From: JAUZRW01 sp964549915
GTDB taxonomy: Bacteria; Chloroflexota; Anaerolineae; Aggregatilineales; Phototrophicaceae
Assembly (NCBI GenBank): GCA_964549915.1
Contig: CAZJWX010000013.1
Span: forward strand, 21,381-85,380
DNA: 64,000 nt
Reading direction: 5' to 3'
Position 1 is the stretch's first letter. Each line of letters begins with the position of its first letter. The translations under genes were made by a program, and so were the position numbers. Below, piece by piece: positions 33,048 to 40,553 of the stretch. The notes beneath the pieces were generated by a model that was given only the letters and a program-made list of their open reading frames with translations, had not been told where the DNA came from and searched no databases.

Positions 33048-35339
33048 TTAATCACTGCTTTCCGCATCATCGGTTGCTTCAGCATCCGCCTCGGTTTCTT
33101 CGGCTTCGTCTGCTGCCGCATCCTCTTCTTCGGCTTCTTCTTCCTCTGCCTCAGCGTCGTCCACCGCCTGCTCTTCTTCAGCAGGTTCTTCGGTGACTTC
33201 CACTGCCGGAGTCGGTTCGGTGACTGTTGCATCAGTATCAGCCACATTGGCGACCAGCGGCGCAACCACCAGCGAGACAATCGCCAACAGCTTCAGCAGA
33301 ATGTTGAGTGAGGGGCCGGACGTATCCTTGAAGGGGTCACCGACAGTATCGCCAACAACAGCAGCCTTGTGCGCGTCGGAACCTTTGCCGCCGAGATTGC
33401 CCGCCTCAATGAACTTCTTGGCGTTATCCCAGGCACCACCAGCATTCGCCATCATCACCGCCAGCATGAAAGCCGAAACCAGGGAGCCGAGCAAGATGCC
33501 GACCGACGTTTGTTCGCCCACAAAGTCACCCAGGATGTTGCCCTGCCCCAGAGCAGTCAGCAGCGCCACAACGACCGGCACGGCAACGGCAATGATCCCC
33601 GGCAGCAGCATCTCGCGGATCGCACTATCTGTGCTGATCGCCACACAGGTTTCATAATCGGGTTCGTTTTCGCCTTCCATGATGCCGGGAATTTCGCGGA
33701 ACTGACGGCGGACTTCCTCGACGATTTCCTGCGCGGCGTTACCGACAGCAACCATAGTGAGGGCGCTGAAGATATAGGGCAGCAGCGCGCCGATGAAGAG
33801 ACCCGTAATCAGGCGAACATCCAGGATTGAGTAGGCAATCTCCTCCGCCGGAAGATCCGGGTGCAGCGCGTTGACGAAGGCGGCCATCAGTGCCAGCGCT
33901 GTCATCGCAGCACTGCCGATTGCGAACCCTTTGCCCGTCGCAGCCGTCGTATTCCCCAGGCTGTCCAGCGCATCGGTGCGGTCGCGCACCTCGTCCGGCA
34001 GTTCGGACATTTCAGCAATCCCACCCGCGTTGTCCGCCACCGGGCCGTAGGCGTCCGTTGCCAGGGTGATACCCAGGGTGCTGAGCATACCAACAGCAGC
34101 AATCGCCACACCGTACAACCCCTGCAGATAAACTGCGACGAGGGTCACGATGACGACGATGATCACCGGAGCCATCGTGCTGAGCATGCCCAGCGCCAGA
34201 CCGCGAATAATCACGATGCCGGAGCCACCTTCCGCGCTGTTCGCCAGCGACTTGGTGGGGCCATAAGCATCCGCCGTGAAGTATTCGGTGAAGTAACCGA
34301 TGAGCACACCGCCGAGCAGACCTGCAATGGTCGCGCCTGCCACGTTGACGAAATTATCCGGGAAAAGCAGCACCGCAATCCCGATGATGGCCAGAGCAAT
34401 CACACCGCTGGCGCTGTAGACACCCGTGCGCAAGCTGCCAAGAAGCTGCTCCTGGGAAGCCCCCTCCTGCGTGCGCACGAGGAAGGTCGCGCCCATCGCG
34501 ATGATGATCCCCGCTGCTGCCACGAGAATCGGGAAGACCTGATAGTTGATGTTGCTCGCCAATACGCCACTGAGCGTAGCCAGGGAAATGGCCGCGACAA
34601 TCGAACTTGCGTAACTCTCGAAGAGGTCGGAACCCATTCCTGCGACATCGCCCACATTATCGCCCACATTGTCCGCAATGGTCGCCGGGTTGCGCGGATC
34701 GTCTTCCGGGATTCCTGCTTCGGTCTTGCCAACCAGGTCAGCGCCCACGTCCGCCGCCTTGGTGTAGATACCCCCACCAACACGCGCAAAGATCGCAATC
34801 GACGTACCACCGAAGCCGAAACCAGCGAGTGCACTGGCTGCCGTCGCCGATTCGAGGCCGAAGACCTGGGTGAAGAGAACGAAGAGAATACTTACACCGG
34901 CCAGCGCCAGGGCAACCACCGTTGTACCCATGACAGTACCGCCGGAGAACGCCACGCGCAGCCCACGATTCAGGCTGTTGCGGGCGGCTTCCGTCGTGCG
35001 GACGTTGGCACGCACAGCGATGTACATGCCGATGTAGCCTGCCAGACCGGAGGCCAGCGCACCCACAAGGAATGCAACTGACGTGAGGGGCGAGAGGTTA
35101 CTCACGAAGCTGAGACCGAGCAAAATGGCGAAGACGATACCGACGAAAATCGCCACAGCGCGGTATTCACGCGTGAGGAATGCCTGCGCACCACGCTGAA
35201 TCGCCGCAGCAATGCGCTTCATCTCGTCCGATCCCTCGGACTGGCGCAGCACAAAGTTCGCCTGGTACCAGGCAAATGCAATACCGATGACGCTCGCGAC
35301 CGTTCCCAGGACGCCAGCAGTTGTCAATGAAATTTCCAT
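33048..35339 (-). CDS. hppA: K+-dependent membrane-bound pyrophosphatase
   Basis: Integral ion pump (H+ or Na+) driven by pyrophosphate hydrolysis. The substrate-site motif GGGIYTKAADVGADLVGKTE and DNVGDNVGDVAGMGSDLFES are near residues 190-235. GNTTAATGKGFAIGSAA has Ala at the position where K+-independent enzymes carry Lys, so this is the K+-dependent class. About 16 transmembrane helices are expected. After the last one the protein runs on for some 60 residues of almost pure Glu/Asp/Ala/Thr, making it 763 residues, longer than most homologues. TAGGAGGG lies before the ATG. The pumped ion cannot be decided from what I can read. Confidence 0.95.
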   Translation of the reverse strand: MEISLTTAGVLGTVASVIGIAFAWYQANFVLRQSEGSDEMKRIAAAIQRGAQAFLTREYRAVAIFVGIVFAILLGLSFVSNLSPLTSVAFLVGALASGLAGYIGMYIAVRANVRTTEAARNSLNRGLRVAFSGGTVMGTTVVALALAGVSILFVLFTQVFGLESATAASALAGFGFGGTSIAIFARVGGGIYTKAADVGADLVGKTEAGIPEDDPRNPATIADNVGDNVGDVAGMGSDLFESYASSIVAAISLATLSGVLASNINYQVFPILVAAAGIIIAMGATFLVRTQEGASQEQLLGSLRTGVYSASGVIALAIIGIAVLLFPDNFVNVAGATIAGLLGGVLIGYFTEYFTADAYGPTKSLANSAEGGSGIVIIRGLALGMLSTMAPVIIVVIVTLVAVYLQGLYGVAIAAVGMLSTLGITLATDAYGPVADNAGGIAEMSELPDEVRDRTDALDSLGNTTAATGKGFAIGSAAMTALALMAAFVNALHPDLPAEEIAYSILDVRLITGLFIGALLPYIFSALTMVAVGNAAQEIVEEVRRQFREIPGIMEGENEPDYETCVAISTDSAIREMLLPGIIAVAVPVVVALLTALGQGNILGDFVGEQTSVGILLGSLVSAFMLAVMMANAGGAWDNAKKFIEAGNLGGKGSDAHKAAVVGDTVGDPFKDTSGPSLNILLKLLAIVSLVVAPLVANVADTDATVTEPTPAVEVTEEPAEEEQAVDDAEAEEEEAEEEDAAADEAEETEADAEATDDAESSD

Positions 35340-35564
35340 GTAGACCCTCCTATTCGAAAAGGTAAGTACATCCCCACATATGCTTTACAAGAACCCGAAA
35401 ATGGTAGCGTATGTTTCAGAAAATTTACAGCGCCTGAACATTACATTTTCCTCAAACGTCGTAATATTGCACCAAATCACCCCTCGTTCGGTTCAATCTT
35501 CATGGTATAAAGCAACTACAAGGCATGAGCAGACTCAGTTCACAAGCAATAAGCGGCCACTCGA

Positions 35565-35927
35565 ATGACAGAACAACGCAAATTGGGCGACCAGGGCGAA
35601 ACACTGGCAGCACAACATCTGCAAGAAAAGCGATACCAGATCATCGAACGAAACTGGCACTGCCGCTACGGAGAAATCGACCTGATCGCCAGGGACGATG
35701 AGACGCTGGTCTTCATCGAAGTGAAGACGCGCCGTGCGCAAACAACGGAGGACGCCTTCGCCAGCGTGACCCCGACCAAGCAGCAGCGTTTCATCGCCGC
35801 TGTACACGAGTATCTCGACCAGCACGCGGACGAAGAGACTCTCTGGCGCATTGATGTGATCGCAATCGCCTTACCTCGCACAGGCACACCGATCATTGAC
35901 CATCAGGAGGATGCCCTTGGCTGGTAA
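35565..35927 (+). CDS. yraN: UPF0102 family nuclease-like protein YraN
   Basis: Small protein with a restriction-endonuclease-like fold. KLGDQGETLAAQHLQEKRYQ begins the domain. IERNWHCRYGEIDLIARD and LVFIEVKTRRAQ contain the Asp and ExK residues expected of a PD-(D/E)xK site, but the biological role of the family is unsettled. It has 120 residues. It precedes miaA and overlaps it by 11 bases. The 225 bases between it and the divergent hppA gene contain TATAAA at 35506-35511 with no clear -35. Confidence 0.92.
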   Translation: MTEQRKLGDQGETLAAQHLQEKRYQIIERNWHCRYGEIDLIARDDETLVFIEVKTRRAQTTEDAFASVTPTKQQRFIAAVHEYLDQHADEETLWRIDVIAIALPRTGTPIIDHQEDALGW

Positions 35928-36843
35928 TTCCCCCCTGCTGATCATCCTCGGTGCGACGGCAGTCGGCAAAACCGGGCTGGGGATCGAAATCGCCCAGCAT
36001 CTCGATGGTGAGATCATCAACGCAGACAGCCGCCAGATTTACCGCTATATGGATATTGGCACAGCCAAGCCCACACCCGAACAGCAGACGCAGGCAACCC
36101 ATCACCTGCTCGATCTTGTAACACCGGATCACACGCTGGGATTGGCGCAATACCAGAAGCTGGCCTACGCAACCGCCGCAGACATCACGAAACGGGGCAA
36201 ATTGCCGATTCTGGTCGGCGGTACCGGGCAATACGTGACAGCCGTTGAGGAAGGCTGGTCGATTCCGGAAGTTCCGCCCGATGAAGCGCTGCGTGCTCGC
36301 CTGGAAGCAGAGGCAGCGCAGCACGGCGGCGAACACCTCCTGGAACGCCTGCACGAGGTCGATCCGGCAGCGGCGGAGAAAATTCACCCGAACAATGTAC
36401 GACGGGTGATTCGCGCTCTGGAAGTCTACGAAGTCACTGGCACACCCATCAGCGTATTGCAGCGCAAACAGCCCCCACCCTATCGCATTCGCACGCTGGG
36501 GCTGACGCTCGAACGCGAGGCGCTCAAGATGCGGGCGGATCAGCGCCTGACGCAGATGATTGAGATGGGCTTCGTGCATGAGGTTGCGCTGTTGCTGGAG
36601 CGCGGCTACTCGCCCGATCTACCCGCGATGAGCGCACTGGGCTATCGCGAAATCGCGGCTCACCTCGCTGGCGCAATGACCCTGGACGACGCCCTGGAAC
36701 AGACGCGCATCGCGACTCACCAGTTCATCCGCCGCCAGGAAATCTGGTTTCGGGGGCATGATAACGGCATCTTGTGGCATAATGGACATACAATGGACAT
36801 CGCCCAACTGGTTGACTCGTTGGCAAACTGGAAGCAGGAGTGA
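35917..36843 (+). CDS. miaA: tRNA dimethylallyltransferase
   Basis: Transfers a dimethylallyl group to A37 of tRNAs that read codons starting with U. The P-loop LGATAVGKTGLGIEIA is near residue 10, the DSRQIYRYMDIGTAKPT block follows, and LVGGTGQYV comes next. A TTG at 35917 is chosen because AGGAGG sits six bases before it; the in-frame ATG at 35911 directly touches the AGGAGG and is too close. This gives 308 residues. It is coupled to yraN. Confidence 0.94.
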   Translation: MAGNSPLLIILGATAVGKTGLGIEIAQHLDGEIINADSRQIYRYMDIGTAKPTPEQQTQATHHLLDLVTPDHTLGLAQYQKLAYATAADITKRGKLPILVGGTGQYVTAVEEGWSIPEVPPDEALRARLEAEAAQHGGEHLLERLHEVDPAAAEKIHPNNVRRVIRALEVYEVTGTPISVLQRKQPPPYRIRTLGLTLEREALKMRADQRLTQMIEMGFVHEVALLLERGYSPDLPAMSALGYREIAAHLAGAMTLDDALEQTRIATHQFIRRQEIWFRGHDNGILWHNGHTMDIAQLVDSLANWKQE

Positions 36844-36846
36844 CTT

Positions 36847-37563
36847 TTGCTCGACTTTCTACGGCGTGACGGCGATACATCCAATACGGTTTTCGGCGTG
36901 ATCTTGCTGGTGATGCTGCTGGTCTTCGTCGGCCCGGATGTGCTGCCCCGTCTTCTGTCGCGCACGTTCCCTTTTGTGGATGAAGGTGCGCCCTGCACAA
37001 GGCTGCGCACCGCATCCGATCGCGGCCTGCACCAATCGCTCATTGGACGGCGCTCCAGCGACCCGTTCGATTTGGATGTGCAGGTTGACCCGCTGCCGAC
37101 AGATGGCAGTGGTTCCTGGATCGTGCGTATCATCATCGTCAACAACACCATTGGCACCGTGCCGCTGGTTTTCGATGAGAATCAGGTGCTACCAGTCGAT
37201 GACGGCAACAGCGGTGTCGGCTTGATCTTCAATCCACCCGCCAACATCAATCTTGGAACCATACGCCCCGCCGGAGCGTCTACATTCTCAAATGACAACA
37301 TACGCCTACTAGGGCCGCGCCAACGCTGTGTACATCGCGTCGAGATACCTGCCAACCAGCTTGGCAGCATACAACCGGGCACAACTACAGTACGCAGCTA
37401 TTATCGGATCACGACAGCAGGCACTGTGCTGACGACAGCCACCGCCATTTTCCCGGATCAAGGGCTGGCGCTGCTGACGAACGGATTCACACAATCCGAG
37501 GCCGTCACCGTCCCGCCCGCACTGTCGGTAGAAGTCGGAGGAGAAGCCGAAGATGCCCAGTAG
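36847..37563 (+). CDS. Membrane-anchored protein of unknown function
   Basis: I do not recognise a family. The protein starts at a TTG with AGGAG six bases upstream, three bases after the miaA stop. One transmembrane helix at about residues 14-33 is followed by roughly 200 residues, predicted beta-rich and outside the membrane, with Pro/Gly/Asn-rich stretches (IIIVNNTIGTVPLVFDENQV and similar) and two Cys residues (CTRL near residue 50, RCVHRVEIP near residue 160). The layout resembles an extracytoplasmic Ig-like domain. The following FHA regulator gene is 15 bases away, so a functional pair is possible. Confidence 0.75.
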   Translation: MLDFLRRDGDTSNTVFGVILLVMLLVFVGPDVLPRLLSRTFPFVDEGAPCTRLRTASDRGLHQSLIGRRSSDPFDLDVQVDPLPTDGSGSWIVRIIIVNNTIGTVPLVFDENQVLPVDDGNSGVGLIFNPPANINLGTIRPAGASTFSNDNIRLLGPRQRCVHRVEIPANQLGSIQPGTTTVRSYYRITTAGTVLTTATAIFPDQGLALLTNGFTQSEAVTVPPALSVEVGGEAEDAQ

Positions 37564-37578
37564 CAAGAGGGTTAGACA

Positions 37579-38337
37579 ATGGCCAGGAAGTTAATCCAAA
37601 CTGAGAGCAACCGACGAATAACAGGTATAGCCCAAACAAATGAGGAAGAACGAGCAATGGCAGATACTTCTCAAAACGAACATCCTGCGATTGTCATTCT
37701 CGATGGAGAACTGAAATCCCACGCCTGGCTGCTGGATCGCGAGCGGCAGGTGTTAGGACGCGATGAAGAATGCGAAATCGTCATCCCACTGCGCCAGATT
37801 TCGCGGCAGCATGTCATTTTCCATCGCACAGATGAAGGCGTCTTCCTGGAAGACCTGGGCAGCCGCAACGGCACCTGGGTCAACGGAAATCGGCTGGAAG
37901 GCCACATCCAGCTACACGACGGAGACGAAATCCACATCGCGCTGCGCGTGCGCCTGAAATTTGTGGAGAGTGGCATCACAGCCCCCATCACCGAAGACCT
38001 GCCCGCTGTCATTCCATCGATCGCCGGCAAAGGGCGGTTGAAGATTGATACGGAGGCACGCCGCGTTCTGGTGAATGGTGTAGAGATGGATCCGCCGCTG
38101 AGCCTGCCCCAATATCGCTTGCTGGAACTGCTTTATGTGAATCAGGGGCGCGTCTGCACCCGTGATGAAGTGGTGGAATCCGTATGGCCAGATGAAATGG
38201 GCGACGGCGTGAGCGAACAGGCCATTGACGCCCTGGTGCGACGATTGCGCGATCGTCTCGCGGAGATGGATCCGCATACACAATATGTGGTCACGGTGCG
38301 TGGGCATGGCTTCCGCCTGGATAACCCCCTGAATTAG
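37579..38337 (+). CDS. FHA domain-winged helix transcriptional regulator
   Basis: A DNA-binding protein that probably senses phosphothreonine partners. The FHA domain (residues 35-115 or so) shows VLGRDEECEIVI, ISRQHVIFHR and LGSRNGTWVNGNRL, which are the Gly-Arg, Ser-Arg-x-His and Asn-Gly contacts. The C-terminal 100 residues are an OmpR/PhoB-type winged helix (LSLPQYRLLELLYVNQGRVC, EQAIDALVRRLRDRL, VVTVRGHGFRL). There is no receiver domain. ATG 37579 has AGAGGG at good spacing; ATG 37657 with GAGG further away would drop 26 residues. No Ser/Thr kinase gene is in the window. Confidence 0.88.
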   Translation: MARKLIQTESNRRITGIAQTNEEERAMADTSQNEHPAIVILDGELKSHAWLLDRERQVLGRDEECEIVIPLRQISRQHVIFHRTDEGVFLEDLGSRNGTWVNGNRLEGHIQLHDGDEIHIALRVRLKFVESGITAPITEDLPAVIPSIAGKGRLKIDTEARRVLVNGVEMDPPLSLPQYRLLELLYVNQGRVCTRDEVVESVWPDEMGDGVSEQAIDALVRRLRDRLAEMDPHTQYVVTVRGHGFRLDNPLN

Positions 38338-38377
38338 ATTGCCCCACTTCACACAGCATCTCCAATCTTCTACAACG

Positions 38378-38401
38378 TGGGAGCTTGCCAGCAGGCTCCC
38401 A
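38378..38401 (+). terminator. Hairpin after the FHA regulator gene
   Basis: TGGGAGC (38378-38384) pairs with GCTCCCA (38395-38401) around a 10-base loop, 40 bases after the stop. No T-run is present, so terminator function is uncertain. Confidence 0.35.
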
Positions 38402-38447
38402 GGACAGGCTCAGGTGACTGCCGCCTTGCACAGGAATTGGGAGTGCC

Positions 38448-38456
38448 TGCTATAAT
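38448..38456 (+). promoter_or_regulatory. Extended -10 promoter of the Suv3-type helicase
   Basis: TGCTATAAT carries the TGn extension. TTGCAC at 38426-38431 is a possible -35, though the spacer of 19 is long. The core CCTGCTATAAT matches the pyr operon promoter. Confidence 0.55.
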
Positions 38457-38489
38457 GTTGGTGACACCCTCCGTAGATGATGAGATGCT

Positions 38490-40505
38490 ATGAGCAACCA
38501 ACCTTCAAATGATCTGCCCGATGGCAACACACCCGACGAGATGCCCGAAGAAGCCAACGAAACTGAAGACCATAATCAACCCCAGAAGGACTACACCCTC
38601 AACCGTGCCCGTCGCAAGCTGGATGTGCACCGCCACACCGTCGAACGCGCCCTGGAAGCGGACGTACTCACCAGCTATCTTGATGAAGAGGATGTGCAGC
38701 GCATCCCGGCCTATGAGGTCGAGCATGCCCTGGAAGACGAATTGATCTACGCCCAGATTGAAGGGCTGGAACGCATCAAGCTGCGTGATGTCTCCGATGC
38801 CCTGGATGTGAAAATCTCGATAGCACGCAAACGACTGCGTGCGCTTGGGGCAGATGCCAACAAACCGCTCTGGCAGGAGATTCGCGGGCAAATCGGCCTG
38901 CCGCAGACCCTGAGCGAATTTCGTAAGTTGGTGCAGCAGCATCGCGATGAGCGCCGCCAGGAGCAGCGCAACAAGCGCGAGCGCAATCGCCAGCGCAAAC
39001 GTGAGAAGCGCGAGGCCGAACGCCAACGCCGCGCCGAATTGCGTGCGCAGTTGGTCGCCAGTTTCCCGGTCTGGGCGGATATTGACCGTTCGCACCAGTT
39101 GATGCTGGCACACATCGGGCCGCCGAACAGCGGCAAGACACACGATGCCTTGCTGCGCCTGGGCGAAGCGGGCAGTGGCTGGTATCTGGCACCGCTACGA
39201 CTGCTGGCCTGGGAAATCTACGATCGCCTCAATCAGCGCGGAATCCCGTGCAGTCTGCTCACGGGCGAGGAGTACATCGAAGTGGAAGGTGCGGAGATCA
39301 CCGCCGCCACCATCGAGATGTTCAATCCACAGCGCAGCGGCGAAGTCGTCATCATCGACGAAGCACAGATGCTGGCTGACGCGGATCGCGGCTGGGCCTG
39401 GACACGCGCCATGATGGGCTGCCTCGCCGAGGAAATGCACATCATTGCCCCGCCGACGGCGCAGGATTTGATCCTGCGTATGGCGAACGCGGCGAATATC
39501 CCAATCGGCATTGTGGATCATGAGCGGCTGACTCCCATTGAGGTCGCTGAACGCCCCTGGCCGCTGCATCGCCTGCCGCCGAAAACCATTCTGGTCGCGT
39601 TCTCGCGCAAAGCCGTCCTCACCCTGAAAACACGGCTGGAAGGCATGGGGCGCAGTGTGTCCGTCGTCTATGGCAGCTTGCCTCCGGAAGTGCGTCGCAA
39701 ACAGGCGGAACGCTTCGCCGCAGGCGAGACAGATATTTGCGTCGCGACGGACGCGGTTGGCATGGGGCTGAATCTACCCGCCGATCATGTCTGCTTCTAC
39801 GAAGTGGAAAAATATGATGGACGCGACATTCGCCTGCTGAAGCCCAGCGAAGTGCAGCAAATTGGCGGACGCGCCGGACGCTACGGCTTTTCGCAAATCG
39901 GGCTGGTGGGCGCGACACGCAAAGGCGACCTGAAGATGGTGCGCCGCCTGTTCTATACTGACGCCGAAGAACTCACTCACGCTCGCGTTGCGCCGTCCGT
40001 CGACGACCTGACGCTGATCCCCGGTAGCCTCGCAGAACGCCTGCACGAATGGGGACAACTCCAATCCATCCCGCAGGAGCTGCGCAGTGCAGTGAAAACG
40101 GCAGACATGAACGAACGCATCCAACTGGCGTCTATGCTCAGCAATTTGCAGGTAGCGAAAATCGGGCTGGCGGGCGCGTTGCAGCTTGTGAACGCACCGA
40201 CACGCAAGAGTACCCGTGATTTCTGGTACGACTGCGCCTGCGCCATCATTGATGGGATGCCGATGCCGCTTCCCCCTTCCCCACCGGACGAGATCACGGA
40301 TACCGAAGCCCTGGACTACACCGAGACTTGCATCGCCAGCGCAGACATTTACATGTGGCTCTCGCAGCGCAAGGAATTCAAAGCGCTGGCCGAGCACGCT
40401 CAGCAGGTGCGTGCAGAACGCCGGGAATGGTCAGACCGCATTGACGACGCGCTGCTGCGCAAGATCGAGACACAATACAGCGGTCAGTACTCCGGGAATT
40501 ACTGA
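38490..40505 (+). CDS. Suv3-type DExH RNA helicase
   Basis: Superfamily 2 helicase resembling eukaryotic and alphaproteobacterial Suv3 (RNA degradation). Walker A is LAHIGPPNSGKTHDALLRL near residue 210; motif II is VVIIDEAQMLAD, with DEAQ. ATDAVGMGLNLPADHVCFYE and QQIGGRAGRYG are motifs V and VI. The first 190 residues are highly charged. They contain two helix-turn-helix-like segments (LDVHRHTVERALEADVL and LRDVSDALDVKISIARKRLR) and a basic stretch rich in Arg/Lys/Glu between residues 150 and 180. It has 671 residues. The gene stands alone with its own promoter. The substrate is inferred from the family. Confidence 0.86.
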   Translation: MSNQPSNDLPDGNTPDEMPEEANETEDHNQPQKDYTLNRARRKLDVHRHTVERALEADVLTSYLDEEDVQRIPAYEVEHALEDELIYAQIEGLERIKLRDVSDALDVKISIARKRLRALGADANKPLWQEIRGQIGLPQTLSEFRKLVQQHRDERRQEQRNKRERNRQRKREKREAERQRRAELRAQLVASFPVWADIDRSHQLMLAHIGPPNSGKTHDALLRLGEAGSGWYLAPLRLLAWEIYDRLNQRGIPCSLLTGEEYIEVEGAEITAATIEMFNPQRSGEVVIIDEAQMLADADRGWAWTRAMMGCLAEEMHIIAPPTAQDLILRMANAANIPIGIVDHERLTPIEVAERPWPLHRLPPKTILVAFSRKAVLTLKTRLEGMGRSVSVVYGSLPPEVRRKQAERFAAGETDICVATDAVGMGLNLPADHVCFYEVEKYDGRDIRLLKPSEVQQIGGRAGRYGFSQIGLVGATRKGDLKMVRRLFYTDAEELTHARVAPSVDDLTLIPGSLAERLHEWGQLQSIPQELRSAVKTADMNERIQLASMLSNLQVAKIGLAGALQLVNAPTRKSTRDFWYDCACAIIDGMPMPLPPSPPDEITDTEALDYTETCIASADIYMWLSQRKEFKALAEHAQQVRAERREWSDRIDDALLRKIETQYSGQYSGNY

Positions 40506-40515
40506 GTGAGATCGC

Positions 40516-40541
40516 AGAGGGCATGTGGTTTTATGCCCTCT
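40516..40541. terminator. Intergenic hairpin between convergent genes
   Basis: AGAGGGCAT (40516-40524) and ATGCCCTCT (40533-40541) form a perfect 9-base stem with an 8-base loop in the 48-base gap between the helicase and amidohydrolase stops. It probably serves both directions; no strong T-run. Confidence 0.5.
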
Positions 40542-40553
40542 CCCACAGCCTCC

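Noticed and set aside
33861..35081. 406-codon plus-strand open frame
   Set aside because: It is antisense to hppA; its translation is His/Arg/Asp-rich without any domain, as expected from the complement of a GC-rich membrane protein gene.
35911..35916. ATG start of miaA at 35911
   Set aside because: It touches the AGGAGG sequence directly; the TTG at 35917 has proper spacing and gives the expected N-terminus.
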